A DNA stretch of 64,000 bases from Plectrocnemia conspersa (lineage: Eukaryota; Arthropoda; Insecta; Trichoptera; Polycentropodidae), in contig VTFK01000188.1 in assembly GCA_009617715.1 (NCBI GenBank), positions 620,001-684,000 on the forward strand, read 5' to 3'. Position numbers and translations under genes: made by a program. Under the pieces are notes generated by a model. It was not told the DNA's origin, did not search any database, and worked only from the letters and a program-made list of their open reading frames with translations. Below are positions 50,281 through 63,126 of the stretch, piece after piece. Each line of letters starts with the position of its first letter. Within the stretch, counting starts at the first letter, position 1.

Positions 50281-51841
50281 GTGGGCCGTTGATATCATCG
50301 TATGAAATATTGTCATTTTCGGAAAGAAAATTATTTGAAAAATAATATTTTAGTTTAAAATTGCTCAATTTTGTGAAGCGTAGTTCTGCATATATCAGTG
50401 GTTCAACAGACCATTTCAGTGACGAATAAAATCACTTGGTTCACCTTTTCATATCGCGATTATGTTGTGAACACTACTCATGCATTATATCGTTCCCACG
50501 ATTCCACTAACCTCGCGATCGCCTCTGCAGTTGGTCATTGAGACCAATGAACCTTATCAATGCTGTAGCACAAAAATTAATGCAATGATGGCATTTGTCT
50601 TAACAATGCCGTTTTTCGCTGCTTTCATTGAAGAATAATTATTATATGATGGCAAAGGTAGTGCTCACGTGCCGTATGCCTCGCAAAACTTTTAGAAGAA
50701 GCGGAAGTGCACCTTCGTGTCAATTAACTCAAGCGGCTTGGGAGAGCTATCTTCAGTTAACCACACAGCGCTGAAAAATGTGTTTTTGCGGCGCTTCTCC
50801 ACAGATACACAACGAGGCCTCGGCCAATGTAAACCTGTGCAGATATATTCAAAAGGCCACATGAAAATGCTTGTTTTAATCTAAACATTAACTGTGTCAT
50901 GTTATTAAAATAAAATAACGAATAGCGAATTAGAGGACCGGAATGTTTAAAGTAACCTCATTCTAATTTAACATTAATATATGTAATACTATCGGTAGTA
51001 CCATAAATACGTGCCATTTTTTATTTGTCTATCAGGTGCAAGAAAGAAAAACAACAGCATAATTTTAATCAATTTTGTGTTCTCCATCTGAATCTAGTAC
51101 TATTTGCCATACTATTTACAACTTGTTAATTTTAATATACATTTATTTTGACTTAGACGATTGCCAACAAATGTTGATAGAAAATCGATTCTGTTGGTCC
51201 GAGTATTTTTCAAATATATAGAATTAAATTCGTCTCCAGAAAATCTTGTATAACTTCGATACTCAACATTTCAAGCCTCCCTCTACCCTCTGATTAAAAA
51301 AATACTGGATCGAAATCTAGAAAACCACTTTCAATACGTTCGTTTCCCCACTCAGTCATCTCCGTACATAACGCAAATGTTTATATGCCTATTGGCAGCG
51401 GATCGCTTGTTTTGAATAAAAACAACAATATATATCGACTATGAGATGGATTTAATATCAATGACTATTTATCCTGAAATTTATACTTGTAGACGCCAAA
51501 ACAGTTCTAAATGAACTAACAATGGAGCAAATCGGCATATATTTTTGGCATTACCGATATTTTTCTTTTATTTTTTCGTATTTAATTCATTGGGATAACT
51601 TTATATATTACAATAAATATCAGCTAGATATTTTTAATATGTAACAAATGGTTGATATAATATTAATTTTGGGGTCCAAATGTACCCCGCTTAGGGATGG
51701 GAAAGTAATAACGAAAAAGTGAATCCAGTTAGTTATTTTACGTATAAATCATGTTGTTTATTTCTGAAGTTTTAGTCCGGAGAGCTACATTTCACCGTTG
51801 TCATATTTAATTTAAACTTAGGATGACTTTCATTGTATGTT
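50281..51841. other. AT-rich intronic sequence
   Basis: Nothing supported except a CACGTG at 50666-50671 and an acceptor-like TGTCTATCAG followed by GTGCAA near 51027, weaker than the site at 63068. Confidence 0.4.
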
Positions 51842-53395
51842 TTATTTTTTTTTTTTTTTTTTTATTAATTTATTTAGCTTAATAGCTAATCTTTACATCT
51901 AACAAATTTAGTAAACATATATAAAAATATATAAAAAATACATAACAGAAAGAAAAAATAAAAATATAAAATAATAAAGTCTTAATATTATAATTTATTT
52001 CTATATGTACGAAGGTGTTTTTTTATTCCATTTATGAAACCCGTTATATTTTTTTGCTGTTTCGGATTTCTCTTGGAAGACTATTATATAAATCAAAACC
52101 TCCGTACATAATTCCCCTAGCCGTACTCGTTTTCTTATACTTAATTATCTTTAAATTTTTCTATTTCTAGTATTATATTTATGTACATCTTTATTTCTTA
52201 TTAAATACTTATTAAAATATTTTGGTAACATATTATTTTCTAACTTATATATAAATACTAAAACATTCATACTCAATATTTTTTGAACATTCAACCATTC
52301 TAATCTATCAATCATACTTTTACAATTAGTTAATCTATTTTTATTTAAAATTACTCTCATTGCCCTATTTTTGTAATTTTTTGCAACATTTGTTTATCTA
52401 ATTTATTTAACATATTTAATAGTGTTGCACAATAATTAAAATGGGGCAATATTATACTATTGTAAATTATTTTTTTGTATTTATACTTAATATATTTCTT
52501 AATCTAGATAATAAACCTATTTTTCTACCAATTTTTTTTAATATGTAATTACAATGTTCTTTAAAATTTAATTTTGTATCAACAATTACTCCTAAATATT
52601 TTATATTATCCACTATTTCTATACTAGAGTTATTTATTACTATTTTGGTACTATTATCTAAAACATGTTTATAATTAATAAACATACATTTAGTTTTATT
52701 CTCATTTAATTTAAGTACATTATTCTTTAACCATATTTCTAATATACTTAATTCATTATTTAAATTATTTACAATTTCTTTAATGTTATCACCTATGCAA
52801 TACATTAATGTGTCATCCGCAAATAGATGAATTTTACATTTTTTTACGTTATTAACTATATAATTAATATACAAAACAAATAACAATGGTCCCAATTTAG
52901 ACCCTTGTGGTACTCCATAAGACACTAATTTCTCTTCAGAATATACATTATTTATTTTAACTTTTTGTTTTCTTTTATATAAGTAATTATTAAACCATCT
53001 TAAAACTATATCACTTTATACCTATACTCTCAATTTCTTTAACATTATTTTTTCTGTCTATTGTTTCGAAGGCTCTCTTGAAATCCAAGAAAACTGCTCC
53101 AATGATTTTGTTTGTATCCTTAGCCAACAGCCAATCATTTATCACTACTTGTAATGCAGTTTCAGTGGAATGCTTGTGGAAATTTTACAATTATTGCTTT
53201 ATTATTATATTGTACTAAATTACTAATCCTTGGTATTGAATTCACAATTTCTTCTATGCTCTCAATGTAATATGTATTCATTTTTTCTGCTATTATATAC
53301 TCATTGTTTGTCTTGTACGCTATTCAGATGTACAACAAAATTATCATAATTTGATAATACTGACAATGTTATATTCAATTTTTCAATAACATGTA
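51842..53395 (-). mobile_element. 5'-truncated LINE with poly(A) tail
   Basis: On the minus strand: TETALQVVINDWLLAK and GAVFLDFKRAFETIDRKN (about 53165-53050), then YGVPQGSKLGPLLFVLYINY, LFADDTLMYC (FADD catalytic motif), KYLGVIVDTKLNFKEH (52925-52467), and a C-terminal IYKLENNMLPKYFNKYLI...NTRNRKI (52360-52151). The 3' end is a poly(A) run (T-run at 51846-51863 on plus). Several frameshifts. Jockey-like; a 3' fragment of the same family is at 23345-23800. Confidence 0.9.
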
Positions 53396-53402
53396 TTCCT
53401 TA

Positions 53403-53485
53403 TACATAGTTGTGTGACGCAGAAATCTGAACTCGCGACCTCGACTATCGTAATCGCTCTTAGGCCACTGTACTCGCAGCAATCT
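53403..53485 (-). repeat. tRNA-like sequence (pseudogene or SINE head)
   Basis: On the minus strand, CAGTGGCCTAAGAGCG resembles a tRNA A box, and TCGCGAGTTCAGATTTCTGCG, two bases longer than a simple quote of it would need, resembles a decayed B box and T-arm (expected GGTTCGAATCC). The end CACACAACT lacks an obvious CCA-type acceptor pairing. It abuts the 5' end of the LINE. Confidence 0.35.
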
Positions 53486-53489
53486 ACAA

Positions 53490-54320
53490 ACTATTTTCAT
53501 CTCTTATCAGCCAGTAGAAACTGACGCGACGGCGCTCGAATCGGCCGAGATTTAAAAACATGATCTGTATAAAGTAATACAATTTCGACTCTCGTCGTTT
53601 GTGCGCCGCGATAATGTATACCTACACGAAATTCTCGCGTACGTGCTATTTTATTGTTTGCGACATACGATCGTGCGTTGACCCTCTATCTATAAATTCA
53701 CATGTCGCGTGTCAGTTTCATAATACCGGCGGCGATACGCGTTATCAACGGTTTTGCATTCGGCGATCGTCTATTGGAAATTCAACGACGATTTCGTTCG
53801 GGCGCCCATATCCTACAAAGTCTTCCGTTACTCTGGTACCGTAATCGTAAACGACGCGACGCGAATATTGATATGCTCGGATGTGATTTTCGCCGATGTG
53901 TTTATATAACCGATCGCTCGCATTTGCAATTCAACTCGCTTGCGATTCGGTTAATGTGACGATGATGCTTCCCTAAGCCCGACCTGAGTTTCGGGTCGCG
54001 TTTTTTCAAAACCTTTTTAAAAAGAAGGCCAGCAGCAGCAATAACAACAACAACAACAACACATCGACTGCGATAATGTATTGGGTCGCGTGCTCCGAAC
54101 CGGTCTTGCGCATCGTCTCTATACCATGTATGCCATACCTATCTAACCTGGTCTGCCCACGCGAACCTCCGTTTGGTGGAGACTCCCATCTCGTACGTTA
54201 CCCGACCGGAGATGAGAATGATCTGTTGCGAGTTCTCGGAATCGAAACAATATGCGTGCGCGTTGTTCGTTGACCCGAGAGAGCGTACGCAGCCTTTGTC
54301 TGCGACCTAGGGAAATCGTT
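53490..54320. other. CpG-rich block without recognised gene
   Basis: GC-richer with frequent CG. Open frames at 53599-53959 and 54076-54273 are unrecognised. A CAG/AAC microsatellite is at 54029-54061. Confidence 0.3.
54029..54061. repeat. Trinucleotide microsatellite
   Basis: (CAG)n followed by (AAC)n. Confidence 0.9.
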
Positions 54321-54473
54321 TCTAGGTTTTAGCATTTTCCAAAACAGTAATATTAATAACGTATAAAAATCTCTGGAAAAAATCATAGCAAAAGTATATG
54401 TACATAAAAAAAGTAAAATCCGACCTCAAATTATGAACTGAACTACATACAGTTGTTTGAGATGTATGTAGTA

Positions 54474-54672
54474 CACTCGGCTTTTTTTTATGCGGTAGAT
54501 ACGTTCCACAGGAAAACGCATAAAAAAATCGCACAAAAAAGACTAGACACACAAATAAAGGATACGTTCCATATTTTTTTAAAACCAAGGTCTAAAATAG
54601 TTATTTAAAAAAAAATGCTTCTTGAAATATAAACCACATAAGTTTACAACCGCATTAAAAGAGAACCGAGTG
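54474..54672. mobile_element. 199-bp Tigger/pogo-type MITE
   Basis: Ends CACTCGGCTTTTTTTTATGC and (opposite strand) CACTCGGTTCTCTTTTAATG, both running into CGG, flanked by TA (54472-54473 and 54673-54674). Subterminal TACGTTCC and CGCATAAAAAAATCGC repeats. No coding capacity. Confidence 0.8.
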
Positions 54673-54674
54673 TA

Positions 54675-55298
54675 CTTATGTGTTTCAGGTATAAGTTTCT
54701 TCGGCCATTATACACGAAATAAAAGGAACGGAACATTGCCTTCAAAAGCACCCACTTTCTATGTAGTACTTTCAGAATAAATATTATTATTCAAAGGGAC
54801 AGATTATAGTTTTTTGACATGGCTCTGTTTGTTTGCAAATTATTGTTGACTTTATTGCTTTTTGAACGTTTAAAAAATAATATGACATGGGAGAAAATAT
54901 TCAAAGAATGTCAATTAATAGCAGTTAATTTAAGTATTCGATCTGAAAATTCAGATCGAATTATTAATACCTAAGGAAGAAGCAAATAAATAATTTTATT
55001 GTATCATCCATTAATTTGACAATCGGATTTAATACAGAAAAATAAATAAATAAAACATTCAGTTTCATGAGGATATTCTTAAATGAAAATCTAGAAAAAA
55101 TAGTATTGAATTTAATTTTTTAAAGTATGTCATTTCACCAGTAGATATATATTTTTATCAGGTGCTAGTACAATGATATGATTTCAACTTTTCTATATGT
55201 AGTTACATACATATATATATATATATTTACATACTTATCATTATTTATTTACATCCGATGTATAAATGTTACAGTGAATGTGTATTTTCTGATAATAA
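54675..55298. other. AT-rich sequence with a (TA)n run
   Basis: A TA microsatellite lies at about 55210-55228. CAG|GTATAA at 54687-54695 follows a poor pyrimidine tract. Nothing else supported. Confidence 0.4.
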
Positions 55299-55400
55299 TA
55301 TTTTCACTAATAAAGTCCAAATACATTTTCACTAGTATTAAGTCTGTAATATTTTCACTAGTAAAGTCCAAATACATTTTCACTAGTATTTCTAATAGCG
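55299..55400. repeat. Tandem duplication, two 51-bp units
   Basis: TATTTTCACTAATAAAGTCC starts the first unit and TATTTTCACTAGTAAAGTCC the second. Each unit itself contains two TTTTCACTA motifs. Confidence 0.9.
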
Positions 55401-55466
55401 AAAATATATTTTTACCGATAGGCGCTAATATGCTGCTTTAAAATGTCTATGAAGCTCAGTATTGAC

Positions 55467-55505
55467 AGTTGCGAAACGTCCATTTGCTGTTCAAACCCAA
55501 ACCTA
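55467..55505. repeat. Fragment of the DALRD3-intron MITE family
   Basis: CAGTTGCGAAACGTCCATTT and GTTCAAACCCAAACCTAA match 2029-2070 nearly exactly. Confidence 0.7.
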
Positions 55506-55679
55506 AATTAATGTGTATGCTTTTTACTCACATGTACAATTGTACACATTTTTCGCTATGATTTTACCGATAAGCAAACCAAATTCTCGATTCCTGAAAA
55601 TTCCTGGCACTTTAAAAAAGTCGTGACTTTAGAATCACAAGTTCACTTAAATAACTATACATATGTATACATCGCGATT

Positions 55680-55839
55680 AAGACGTACTGCTAGATATTT
55701 CGGCAGTGATAGACCTGCCATGATCACGAATTCAAAGAAACTTGAATTATTTTCGCCGTGATCACGAATGCGAAGAAGTTTCTTTAAATTCGTGATCATT
55801 GCAGGTCCATCACTGCTGGAGTACTGAACAGTAAGTCTT
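55680..55839. mobile_element. 160-bp near-perfect hairpin MITE
   Basis: The two halves are imperfect reverse complements over almost the whole length: for example GCAGTGATAGACCTGCCATG on the left and GCAGTGATGGACCTGCAATG from the right. TGATCACGAAT occurs three times (twice forward, once reversed as ATTCGTGATCA). No coding capacity; a MITE or an inverted-repeat transcript source. Confidence 0.75.
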
Positions 55840-58800
55840 AAAAAAATATGCTTTCTCGTGTACATCTAAAAATATATGTACATACAATATTGGTTTAAAA
55901 GGACATGATAATGAGATTTTTATCAAACAGGAAACATAAATATATCTGATAAGTTGATTACAATCCTAATAGTTGGAGTTGAAAAATAATAATTAATAAT
56001 TTAGTTTCTTCTTACAAAAATGTGCCGAAAAGATTTTTAAATGGGTTATATTGGATTTTGGGTTTAAAAATTAATAATTTTAAGTTTTAACGCCACTAAT
56101 ACGGACGTAGTATATTGTATAGTTATGTGTGTAAGGTAGATCGGTAAATAGGTTTATCAACTTGCCTTCTTGACAATGACATCATCTTTGAGATAACCTA
56201 CATTGGTGTTCTTATAAAAAAAGACAAAAGGTATTCGTTTATCTATATAGAAAATGTAAAGTACGCAGTCCTTGACAATTAGGTCGATAGGTACGCTGAA
56301 ATGTTATGCATACAAAAATGTGGATAGTTCGATTCAATATCGGCATGGCATGTTAAGTGGGTGGAAACAGCTCTACCTATTTTTGTTGTTCGTTCATTGA
56401 TCCACTCTGGTTTTAATTAAAAAAGTGGTGCTCATTTCAAACAAAGAATCAAATTCTTATTGGTCTGGGTTTATATATCGCTTTGTTTGTTATCATGAAT
56501 CATGACATGACTTGTGACACGTCATTTCGATGCGCGCGATTATAATATCAATCGTCTTATCGCTTACCATGTCCATCGATTCCAAACGTGGTACGTTTCA
56601 CGAAGCGCGCGCAACAAGACGACACATTATCGTTCGGTCGAGTGTAGCGCAATTTGCGAGCGTTTACCTTGTACCCGTGTGTGTTGTATGCATGTGTGTC
56701 GGACGATAATTTGTATAGCTCGCGATTTATTGTCGCTCGAGAGAAAGAAAAACGAATCGTGTCCGTTTTAAGCGATTCACGTCTTAACGGTGTCGGTACG
56801 TGAATACGTATTGCCCTCTTGAATAAATTTGAATAAGTTTTCTTCGATGGCAGTGGCGGCACGCGCCGACCAGGTCACCGATACCATTGCATATCAGACG
56901 AATGATGTGTGATTTCTGTAGCTCTCGTTCAAGGACTTCAGCATCTGTTGCTTCATATCGCGAGAACGTCAGGTGTATGTATTATATCAATGAGAATAAA
57001 TGTAGCGTTCATTTGCGATAGATAACCATAGTGCAGAATTCTTATCAGTCGTTGGTTGATGTAAAAATATGGACTTCATTAGCATCTGATATATGTATTC
57101 TTCCAAAGTATAGTTTTATTGATTTTATTTATAGAAATATGGGTCAGATTACGTCTATTATTTTTGTACGTATTAATTTATGCATTTGTAATCAAATTGC
57201 ACAATAAATAATTTTCCCTATAAGGAGAATCCGTCAATTAAAAGTCTATCTAATAATGTGATTATTAAATGCTCTAATCGATGATAATGATTAAATAAAA
57301 AATGATACACGTATCACTATGTTAATCTTTCTAATAACAATTTTGTAAAGAAAAGTTTAGGAATCAGTAGATTCAAATCATTTATTGATAAACTTTATGT
57401 TTTATACCATGCGTCGCCTAAAAATAATAGAGTTACATTTATGTGCAGAATCACTATTTTGAATCTCTTAATTTTAAAGATAAGAATGATAAGTATTCTT
57501 GAAAAATGATAAGCATGCTTAAGGAAAAAATAACATATGCAGTATTTTTATTGGATGTGAAGCTGTACATTTAAAATCGAAAAATAAATGCACTAGTTTA
57601 AGTTTTGAAAAAAAAAACAATAGAATTTTGGACAGCATAAGACGTGAAGGCGTTCAGAAAGATGAACGAAGCGGGAATAACGATAGAGCACTTTTGGTTT
57701 GCTGTGTTGCCATTTGACACTATTGCGAGCCCAACCAAAGAAGTTGGCCATATTGCTTTTGACGTGAATTTTTGACTTCTGAGAAGTAATAATTGTTTTT
57801 GCGCTCTCCTATCGACCAAAATTCGATTTGAATACACTGATCAATACTCTCATATCAGTAGTCCGTAGTAATATCTGTATAATAGGATAGCTATCATATT
57901 TTTGTAGCAATGTGTGAAATGTAACGTTTGTCTATACTTTTTCTTCCGCTTATTTCCTTCTGAGAGTTGAGTTGCTTAAGTTTGTATTAAGACTTGACTT
58001 AATGAAAGTTCTAAAATTATAATTAGTTTTAGGACTTGGATTAGGTCAAGTTGGTTTTGGCTAATTCGTGTATTTACGTTTCGCAGCTGTCAAATTGAGT
58101 TGAAAATACTGCCCATTATTAATTAGATGATTTCATATGATTAAATTTGCTACTGTAAAAACATCTCTATAAAATACTGTTTATCATTTAATTTTTCTGT
58201 TGCTATTGAAATGATAAATACATAAATAATACGTATGATGGCAACGGCACATACATTTTTAAGAACCATATTTTTTGTTTGTTACGAACAAATATCAAAT
58301 TAACGATGTTTTTGTACTTGAACAATATATCCAGGGGTAGGCAAGGCATCTTCCGCGTTTGCAGAATCCGCTGTATTATTTTTCATAATTACAAAAATAT
58401 GCTCACTGCGCCAAAAAAAAATATTTCGCTATGCTACAATTTACTGAAAACACTAGATTTAAAATAATTAAACCTTTCTCTACAACTATACTTTTTATAA
58501 TCTGTCACATATTCATTGCTTTGTGCTACACAACAATCAAATTAAATATAGAATGAAAATGTTTCATTCCATTGACAACTAATGTAGTAACAATTTCCAA
58601 AATGAATTTACCTTTTCGAGCAACATGATGTCAACAACCATCGTCATTAGCATTTATTTGATGTTATCACAAACAACGATGTAGTGTTGCTTACCAGCCA
58701 AAAGGCTGAAATTAAACGAGGACAATTTAAATGAGCAATATATAAAATAATTGTTCCATTAAACGAACTATTTGTGCATTACTGTTGTACAGATCAGGTG

Positions 58801-59863
58801 CGAGCGAGCATTGGTCACAACAGTGAACACCTTATGAATAACTCTCTGCAACGAATCCGAATATTTTGTTTACATAAATGCTCAAACAATTCGTTTTATG
58901 GAACAAAGTATTTATTTATACGCACATACATATCTCTTAAAATAATTCCCGAATAAATCGCACCCAAATTAAATGAATTTCAAAACCGCTGTGACTGTTG
59001 AATTTATGTTATATCATAGTATGATGAGTAATGGGTAGACCGCACTAAACAAAAAAAATGCCATAACTGGTGTCAATCAGACACTATATAATATTTATGT
59101 ATTTAATAGTACCGCTGCAGTATATGTGGCTCATTGTGCGCTTTTCTTGCAAAATTCATACTCTTTTTAAAAAAAATAGTTATGACAGCCATAGTCAAGC
59201 TAAAAACCGATAAGCAAGCGGTCGCATATAAAATAATGAAAAAGAAACATGTTGTAGTTGCCGAAATTCCAGAAATTATTCGTGTAGTTGATAACTATCT
59301 CAATGCCTGATATTGATTTTTTATCTCTTTTAAATCTATACGAATAATGTTAAACTTTAAGTATGTTTGAAGTAATTTATTACGATAATATGTTTTAAGC
59401 ATACTGAGTGGTAGTTGTTGCAAACCATTGTTGACAATAAAGTCCCCATCGACAGCAACTAAACGAGTCTTCGAGCAAGTAAATCAGCAGCAGGAATTAT
59501 TAAAATTAAACTTTGATTATTTGTAAAATATAAATAAATAGTCTTGATACTTTTTACTGTTGCATGAACCTGTATTCATTATTCAAACTATTTTTTCGAT
59601 TCATTTCGAATATATTAAAATATTTTATCATTTAATATTCGTAATACTCGTACGGGAAAACGAGGAAACAGCATTTTTTATATTCTTTAAATGCATTTTT
59701 TACAATTAAGCTTTTGAATTTTCTTTACAATTAATCAAGATTCTCACTGCAGTACATACTAATGATTTGTCCTATGTAAATTAATTTTAATTAATATCGT
59801 TTTGTTTACGACCCCATTGTTAACGTAAACCAAAGTTCAGTAGCTTGCGTTAGCATATCTTTT
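55840..59863. other. AT-rich intronic sequence with one CpG-richer patch
   Basis: 56500-56900 is GC-richer with overlapping unrecognised open frames on both strands. CAGGGGTAGGCAAGG at 58333 looks like a solo hAT-type terminus. About 58066-58095 weakly matches the MITE at 1996-2183. Confidence 0.4.
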
Positions 59864-59904
59864 TTCATCATTATCATCATCATCATCATCATCGTCATCG
59901 TCAG
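59864..59904. repeat. (TCA)n microsatellite
   Basis: Mostly uninterrupted TCA triplets with two CG variants towards the right. Confidence 0.9.
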
Positions 59905-60480
59905 CATTTCGGATGTCGTGCGTTCTCGCAATCGATCAACCAATCTCATTATCGATTTTCTATTGTTCGACGTCGCCCGTTCCGATTATGAACCGAATTT
60001 GCATGTTCAATCTTATCGCCTTATGAATTATGCATGTGCATTATTTTCGAAAGGCGCATCCGTCGTTCCCTCTCGTCTCTTCGATCAAATTTGGTCTCAG
60101 ATGGTCGAGAAGAGCAGAGTCGGTTATTCCAAAGGCAGCCGAACGAGCGGCAACGGCGTGTCGAGGTCACTAAACCGAGCGACGCACTCGCGAACGCCTA
60201 CTAAACAGCTTCGTACCCTTGCTTTGCTGCTTTACTGCTATCCTAACCATAAGTATTGTGAACCTATAGACTACGGCCACGCGACTCGCTTCTGCAACGC
60301 ACAGAGATTACTTTTTGCTCTCGCTCAATAGTACTAATAATTTATTGCTTTCGTATTTGGCGAAGAGGCGATCGAAAAACGTGGCAAGCGCGTGTCATAT
60401 TAGACATTGTCAGAGGTTATGTTGGTTAGATGCTGCGAGATCGATTCAGTGCAATTAGAGATTCGCTTACAACATATAGA
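59905..60480. other. CpG-richer block, unrecognised open frame
   Basis: An open frame of 137 codons at 59918-60331 (plus) has no motif I recognise and does not start with ATG. Composition, not selection, may explain it. Confidence 0.3.
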
Positions 60481-61419
60481 TAAATAGTATCTTTTTTAGC
60501 CAAACATTGAAGGAATTTGATGTCCAAGCCATAAGATGAATGATGAAGTTTGCAGTGTTGGCAAGTCAGTGTTATTAATACATGGCGAAAATATGATTCA
60601 ATAATCCCACGTCTTCTTATAACCAGGTTCTATAAATTTCAAACATCCGAATAGTGCTAAGTAGTATTATTGAGCAGAATTAGCCAATCGCCAGTGTCCA
60701 AATAATATTTATTTAAAACATTGTTTTAAATCTTGTATATGCTATGAGACTAGTATTTTCATGTTAAGGATGTTTCAAAATCGTTTGAATTGATTTTTCA
60801 TTACTTATCTAGTATCTGAAGGTGAAAAAATTGGTAGGCCCCCTTATTTCATTCCAGCTGGTATGCTTAAAAAAATACAAGACCTTATTGCATCCTCTAT
60901 CATTTGAAAAATAATTAATTTGAATTTAAAAATCTGTATGAATCTTGATGAAATAGAAATATTAAAATAACGATCGCTGACTAAAATAATAAAAAAAAAT
61001 TTAATACACGCCATGTTTTAATTTTTTATTTATATTATATAATCAAATAATATTTGAGTCAAATACGAAAATAAAATAATTTACTTTATAATATAAATTA
61101 TATCTATGCCAGTTTATATCAGTGGCCAAAAATTATTCGGATCCGAACCGGGTACCCGGTCAATTTAAAGAAAAATACCCGAGGACCGGGTAATGAATTT
61201 GGCTGGGTATTTGGATGCCCTAAATCTATGTACGTATGCAAATATAAGTATGAATCTTTTCTTATATGCCATTTATTATTATTATTATTTACTTGTCTTT
61301 AAAAATTTCGATGCATTTTTATAAAATCATGGTCTAATTATTATTTACCCACTTGTGATATAGATAATATAGCTTTATTCAGTGTTATCTTGACTCGTTA
61401 TTTATTTTTGCAACGCAAT
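60481..61419. other. AT-rich sequence with a CG-rich repeat remnant
   Basis: 61125-61215 holds the perfect palindrome ACCGGGTACCCGGT (61147-61160), a near repeat GACCGGGTA (near 61176) and CAGTGGCCAAAAATTATT (61121), which resembles a hAT-type end. Probably an old MITE. Confidence 0.4.
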
Positions 61420-63046
61420 CTAGGACGAACGTGGAGACACAAACATTGGTTATCGCGCTTCCGACATCGCGCTCGTTCGTCGTCCCCCGGGCTAGATACG
61501 AATTAGGCACCCCCGTTTTCTCCCTCTCTTTCACTCTTGTAAAGCAGTGCACTTATTCTGACTTTGTCCCCCGGCCCTTAACGAGCAAACGAGAGGATTT
61601 TCCTCGGGAAAGCTCCACGCGCCGCGCATGCGGCTCAAGGGTCGCAATTAACGCAAACGTGTGTATTCGTACACATGCAGTATTTACATAGGTATAGACA
61701 CTTTCCCAGCATGCGTGCAGCGTGTGTGACCCACATGCATGTTCAGCGAACGCAAGGTCTCTAGTTAGAAATCCAACGATGCTCTCTCGAAGGAGCGAAA
61801 AAGTTACAAAAGCGGCAATGTTGCCGCGCATCGAGGTCGTTTCAACGAACTAGTATTACGTAGGTCAATTCCCTTCGAAGGCTCAAGGGTGGTACGGCGG
61901 TGGGAGTGGGAAATTTTCGAATTCTTAGAAGCGTGGAAATGGCATTAGCAATGTTACGGAGTTTATTGACTAGATGACGTTGCTCAATTTGAAACGTTGT
62001 GCGAGTTAGTCCCGCTTTGTTGTTCCCGCACCCAACTATCTTTTGGGTTAGAATAACACCCCTGTGTGCAGAATTTTCTTCTTGCTTATACCGCTGCATG
62101 TTAATATTCTACTGCCTTGTCATATCGTATCCAAAGAACATTAATCAACACAGCTATGATTTGGTCTGCATTATAAAATGTTTTCTTTATTGATTTTTTT
62201 TTGTTTATGCGGTTTGAAGCAGAAATATTATATTATATGTTTGTGCAATACAATGTTGGCTCACAAATCGGTATACATCTTTGCGTAACGTCTTTTGGTA
62301 CTCAACAAGCATAAAGCTTATTATGCCTCTCCATCCATAACAGTCGGCGAACAGCTGACTATTATTTCTCGAGTGGGAGGTGGTTCTCGAGCCTAAACGA
62401 TTTTATATGTGCGATTGTCTGCTTACTCGATCGTAAAAAAATACTGCTCATTAGAATATTCATTGTCGGTCGTTAGCGTCAAGAGACGGTAATTTTCCGT
62501 CTTTCGTTTATACAGTAAACGATATTTATATTAAGGATAAGCTGCTTTCACTCTATGTAAGGAATGTCAACGTCTCAATATTGTTAGCGGCGACGCATAG
62601 CCAGTTTCTCTCGGCGAAAATCCTGTTATTGACCCGGATTTCACCTTAGCGCAGATTTGCAATTTCCTCAAACTTTTCGGCGTGAATTTATGTTTGTCGT
62701 TATTATTATATAGACTTCGCGTGTATCGCTTTTGAAGGCGGTGTCGGAGTGACAAACGCGAGTTTATTTGTCAACCCGAATGCATTTCCTCGGCTGCTTG
62801 AAAATTGCGATCTCGCCACCGCCATCGACACGTCGGCGCTCCTTTATTTCTTCCATTTCCCAGAGTGGGAAACGAGGGAGTAACTGACGTATCTATGATT
62901 GGGTTATGGAAATTCGAAACGTGTGCGGCTCTATATTCCGCAGATAAATCGCACGGTGCCTGACCCTCCCGAGCCCTGCAGCCTCCTGTTTCACTCCACG
63001 TAGAATAATTAATCCGTCCCGCTTTTGTGTCACGTTTTATATTAAA
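61420..63046. other. CpG-richer intronic sequence
   Basis: 61430-62000 and 62560-63020 are GC-richer with overlapping unrecognised open frames on both strands (61431-61691 plus, 61553-61831 minus, 61842-62099 minus). Possible regulatory blocks upstream of the splice-like site at 63068. Confidence 0.3.
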
Positions 63047-63075
63047 ATTTATCTTTTTTTTCTTTTCAGGTAAGC
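63047..63075 (+). promoter_or_regulatory. Candidate recursive splice site (ratchet point)
   Basis: A long pyrimidine tract (ATCTTTTTTTTCTTTTCAG at about 63051-63069) ends in CAG at 63067-63069 and is joined directly to GTAAGC at 63070-63075. An acceptor abutting a donor is the hallmark of recursive splicing in long insect introns. It lies on the strand of the Mxd-like gene, 53 kb after the last recognised exon. A second donor, GTATGT at 63127, would define a 57-nt RS-type exon (63070-63126). Joined to Mxd exon 2 (phase 2) that exon would read AGG then TAA, an immediate stop. Confidence 0.5.
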
Positions 63076-63126
63076 GTTGTTATGGCTCGTTTTTTTACTC
63101 TACGCAACCTCGCAGAAAAATCTTCG

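Noticed and set aside
63070..63126. A true 57-nt coding exon
   Set aside because: In the phase left by Mxd exon 2 it gives an immediate TAA. A recursive splice site fits better.
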